A stretch of 6,262 bases of DNA from DATMXS01 sp050260275 (GTDB taxonomy: Bacteria; Acidobacteriota; Terriglobia; Bryobacterales; Bryobacteraceae). The position numbers were made by a program, and so were the translations under genes. The DNA is taken from NCBI GenBank assembly GCA_050260275.1, contig JBLNBX010000004.1:1-6262 (forward strand). The letters are read 5' to 3'. Below the pieces are notes generated by a model. It saw nothing but the letters and a program-made list of their open reading frames with translations. It was not told the origin of the DNA and did not search any database. Positions 5,457-6,262 of the stretch are shown here, in pieces (within the stretch, counting starts at the first letter, position 1; each line of letters starts with the position of its first letter).

Positions 5457-5546
5457 GCGGGCTTGAGCCCGCGCAGGGCTTCAGCCCTGCAGCAGAATCA
5501 GGACCGGAGTGTGCGGAGCTGAAGCCCCGCCGCGGACTGAAGCCCC
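5457..5546. repeat. Array of GGGCTTCAGCCC-type palindromes
   Basis: Four related palindromes occur within 90 bp. GCGGGCTTGAGCCCGC (5457-5472) and GCAGGGCT/AGCCCTGC (5473-5490) are perfect and adjacent. GCGGAGC/GCCCCGC with loop TGAA (5513-5530) has one mismatch and lies in the opposite orientation (TGAA versus TTCA). GGACTGAAGCCCC (5534-5546) is a half-copy. The arrangement is that of REP-like dispersed elements lying beyond the 3' end of the minus-strand membrane-protein gene; they might also slow its transcription. Confidence 0.6.
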
Positions 5547-5641
5547 CCTTGATGTCTAGGCGAACCCCGTGTCACAAGCCTTGCCGCCCCCTCGGCGTTC
5601 CCATAGCTCGCGCTTGGGCTGTTTTCTTTCACCCTGCCAGG
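5547..5641. other. Gap with no identifiable gene
   Basis: I see no gene or strong structure in these 95 bp after the AI-2E gene's stop codon on the minus strand. The only feature is a weak 4-bp GCCG/CGGC pairing at 5583-5596. No T-tract-tailed terminator is visible for the minus-strand gene; the plus-strand GTTTTCTTTC at about 5620 is A-rich on the minus strand. Confidence 0.4.
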
Positions 5642-6262
5642 CTAGTCGCCCAGAAACCGCCCGTAAGGCTGCAGGCTCGGGATGTTATCGCAGAGCGCTT
5701 TGATGGCCGCGGTGAGGGGGATCGCCAGGATCAACCCGGCCGCGCCCCACAACACGCTCCAGAACATCAGGGCGACAGTCACAACCAGCGGGTTCAGGTG
5801 CACTCGCGGCCCGACGATCTTCGGATAGAGCAGGTTCATCGCCAGCAGGTGGAAGACAGCCACAATTCCCAGCAGCAGCACAAACGGCCCCATTGTGCTG
5901 TAGACCGCCAGCGCGCCCAGAAACGGCGGCACCAGCGCCAGCGGCATGCCGATGTACGGTATGAGGGTCAGAAACCCGCTCAGAGGTCCGGACAGAAGCG
6001 GGTAAGGGAGGTCAAACAACCAGAACACCCCGGTGCTGGCCAGCCCCACGAGGAGGCCCAGAACGAAATTCCCCACCACGAAGGCGCGCACCATGATGGC
6101 GATGCCGTCGAGCGTCTTCTCAGCGACGGCGCGGCCGTGGTCCTCGAAGAGCTGGAGAAAACTACGGTGGATGTGATCCTGCCAGCTCAGCATGAAGTAG
6201 ACAAGAAACGGCACGAACGAGGCCATCAGCAGCACCTCGTAGACGCCGCCCAGGTGGGAATA
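5642..6262 (-). CDS. AI-2E family transporter (PerM/TqsA/YhhT-like), C-terminal part
   Basis: The last 206 residues of a multi-pass inner-membrane protein; the frame is open to the right edge (upstream residues YSHLGGVYE precede the GTG at 6235), so the start lies outside. Full-length family members have about 350 residues and eight helices. Seen here are the soluble helix around DHGRAVAEKTLDGIAIMVRAFVVGN, the loop SGPLSGFLTLIPYIGMPLALVPP, and the C-terminal LNPLVVTVALMFWSVLWG followed by AAGLILAIPLTAAIKALCDN, all strongly typical of the family. Members have been linked to autoinducer-2 export (TqsA) or to Na+/H+ exchange, and most have no known substrate. The protein ends with SLQPYGRFLGD and a TAG stop. 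It converges on the repeat-rich island and shows no functional tie to the glycosidase genes. Confidence 0.92.
   Translation of the reverse strand, partial: YSHLGGVYEVLLMASFVPFLVYFMLSWQDHIHRSFLQLFEDHGRAVAEKTLDGIAIMVRAFVVGNFVLGLLVGLASTGVFWLFDLPYPLLSGPLSGFLTLIPYIGMPLALVPPFLGALAVYSTMGPFVLLLGIVAVFHLLAMNLLYPKIVGPRVHLNPLVVTVALMFWSVLWGAAGLILAIPLTAAIKALCDNIPSLQPYGRFLGD

Noticed and set aside
5058..5522. Open frame of 154 codons across the structured RNA end and the repeats
   Set aside because: Its repeated peptides (such as CSVGQT, CFVGRA, CFVGRT) are translations of the tandem DNA repeat, it begins inside a predicted RNA helix loop and it has no ribosome-binding site. It is the kind of spurious protein such repeats often yield.

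Overview
The window looks like a chromosomal stretch of a GC-rich, free-living, carbohydrate-processing bacterium. Codon choice is strongly G/C-ending, there are two glycoside hydrolases and a polysaccharide-type ABC exporter subunit, and one intergenic island is rich in small palindromes. The repeats and hydrolases remind me of Acidobacteriota or similar soil lineages, but no taxonomic marker is present, so this is a weak inference.

Layout: (1) 2-955 (+), the membrane subunit of an ABC-2 polysaccharide/O-antigen-type exporter, possibly open at the window edge. (2) 1019-2455 (-), a clan GH-A, GH5-like hydrolase convergent with gene 1. (3) 2456-2804, a 349-bp divergent intergenic region with palindromes and two stable hairpins. 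(4) 2805-4658 (+), a compact family GH2 glycosidase. (5) 4659-5641, a 983-bp gene-free island. (6) 5642-6262 (-), the C-terminal part of an AI-2E (PerM/TqsA-like) membrane protein running off the right edge.

The island at 4659-5641 is the most interesting part. It begins with two strong hairpins after the GH2 gene and then an abrupt AT-rich stretch. Next comes about 200 nt (4927-5127) that folds into a close succession of perfect helices and has sequence blocks I associate, from memory, with the HEARO RNA, the omega RNA that guides IscB nucleases. No IscB or other nuclease is encoded in the window, so this would be an orphan (stand-alone or trans-acting) omega RNA or an ORF-less HEARO element. 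The rest of the island is paired hairpins whose stems change while the loop stays the same, a degenerate tandem repeat, and an array of GGGCTTCAGCCC-type palindromes.

Functionally, the two hydrolases are divergently arranged, lack signal peptides and probably act on imported oligosaccharides in the cytoplasm under shared control. The ABC permease next to them belongs to surface polysaccharide export. The AI-2E protein is unrelated to either theme as far as this window shows.
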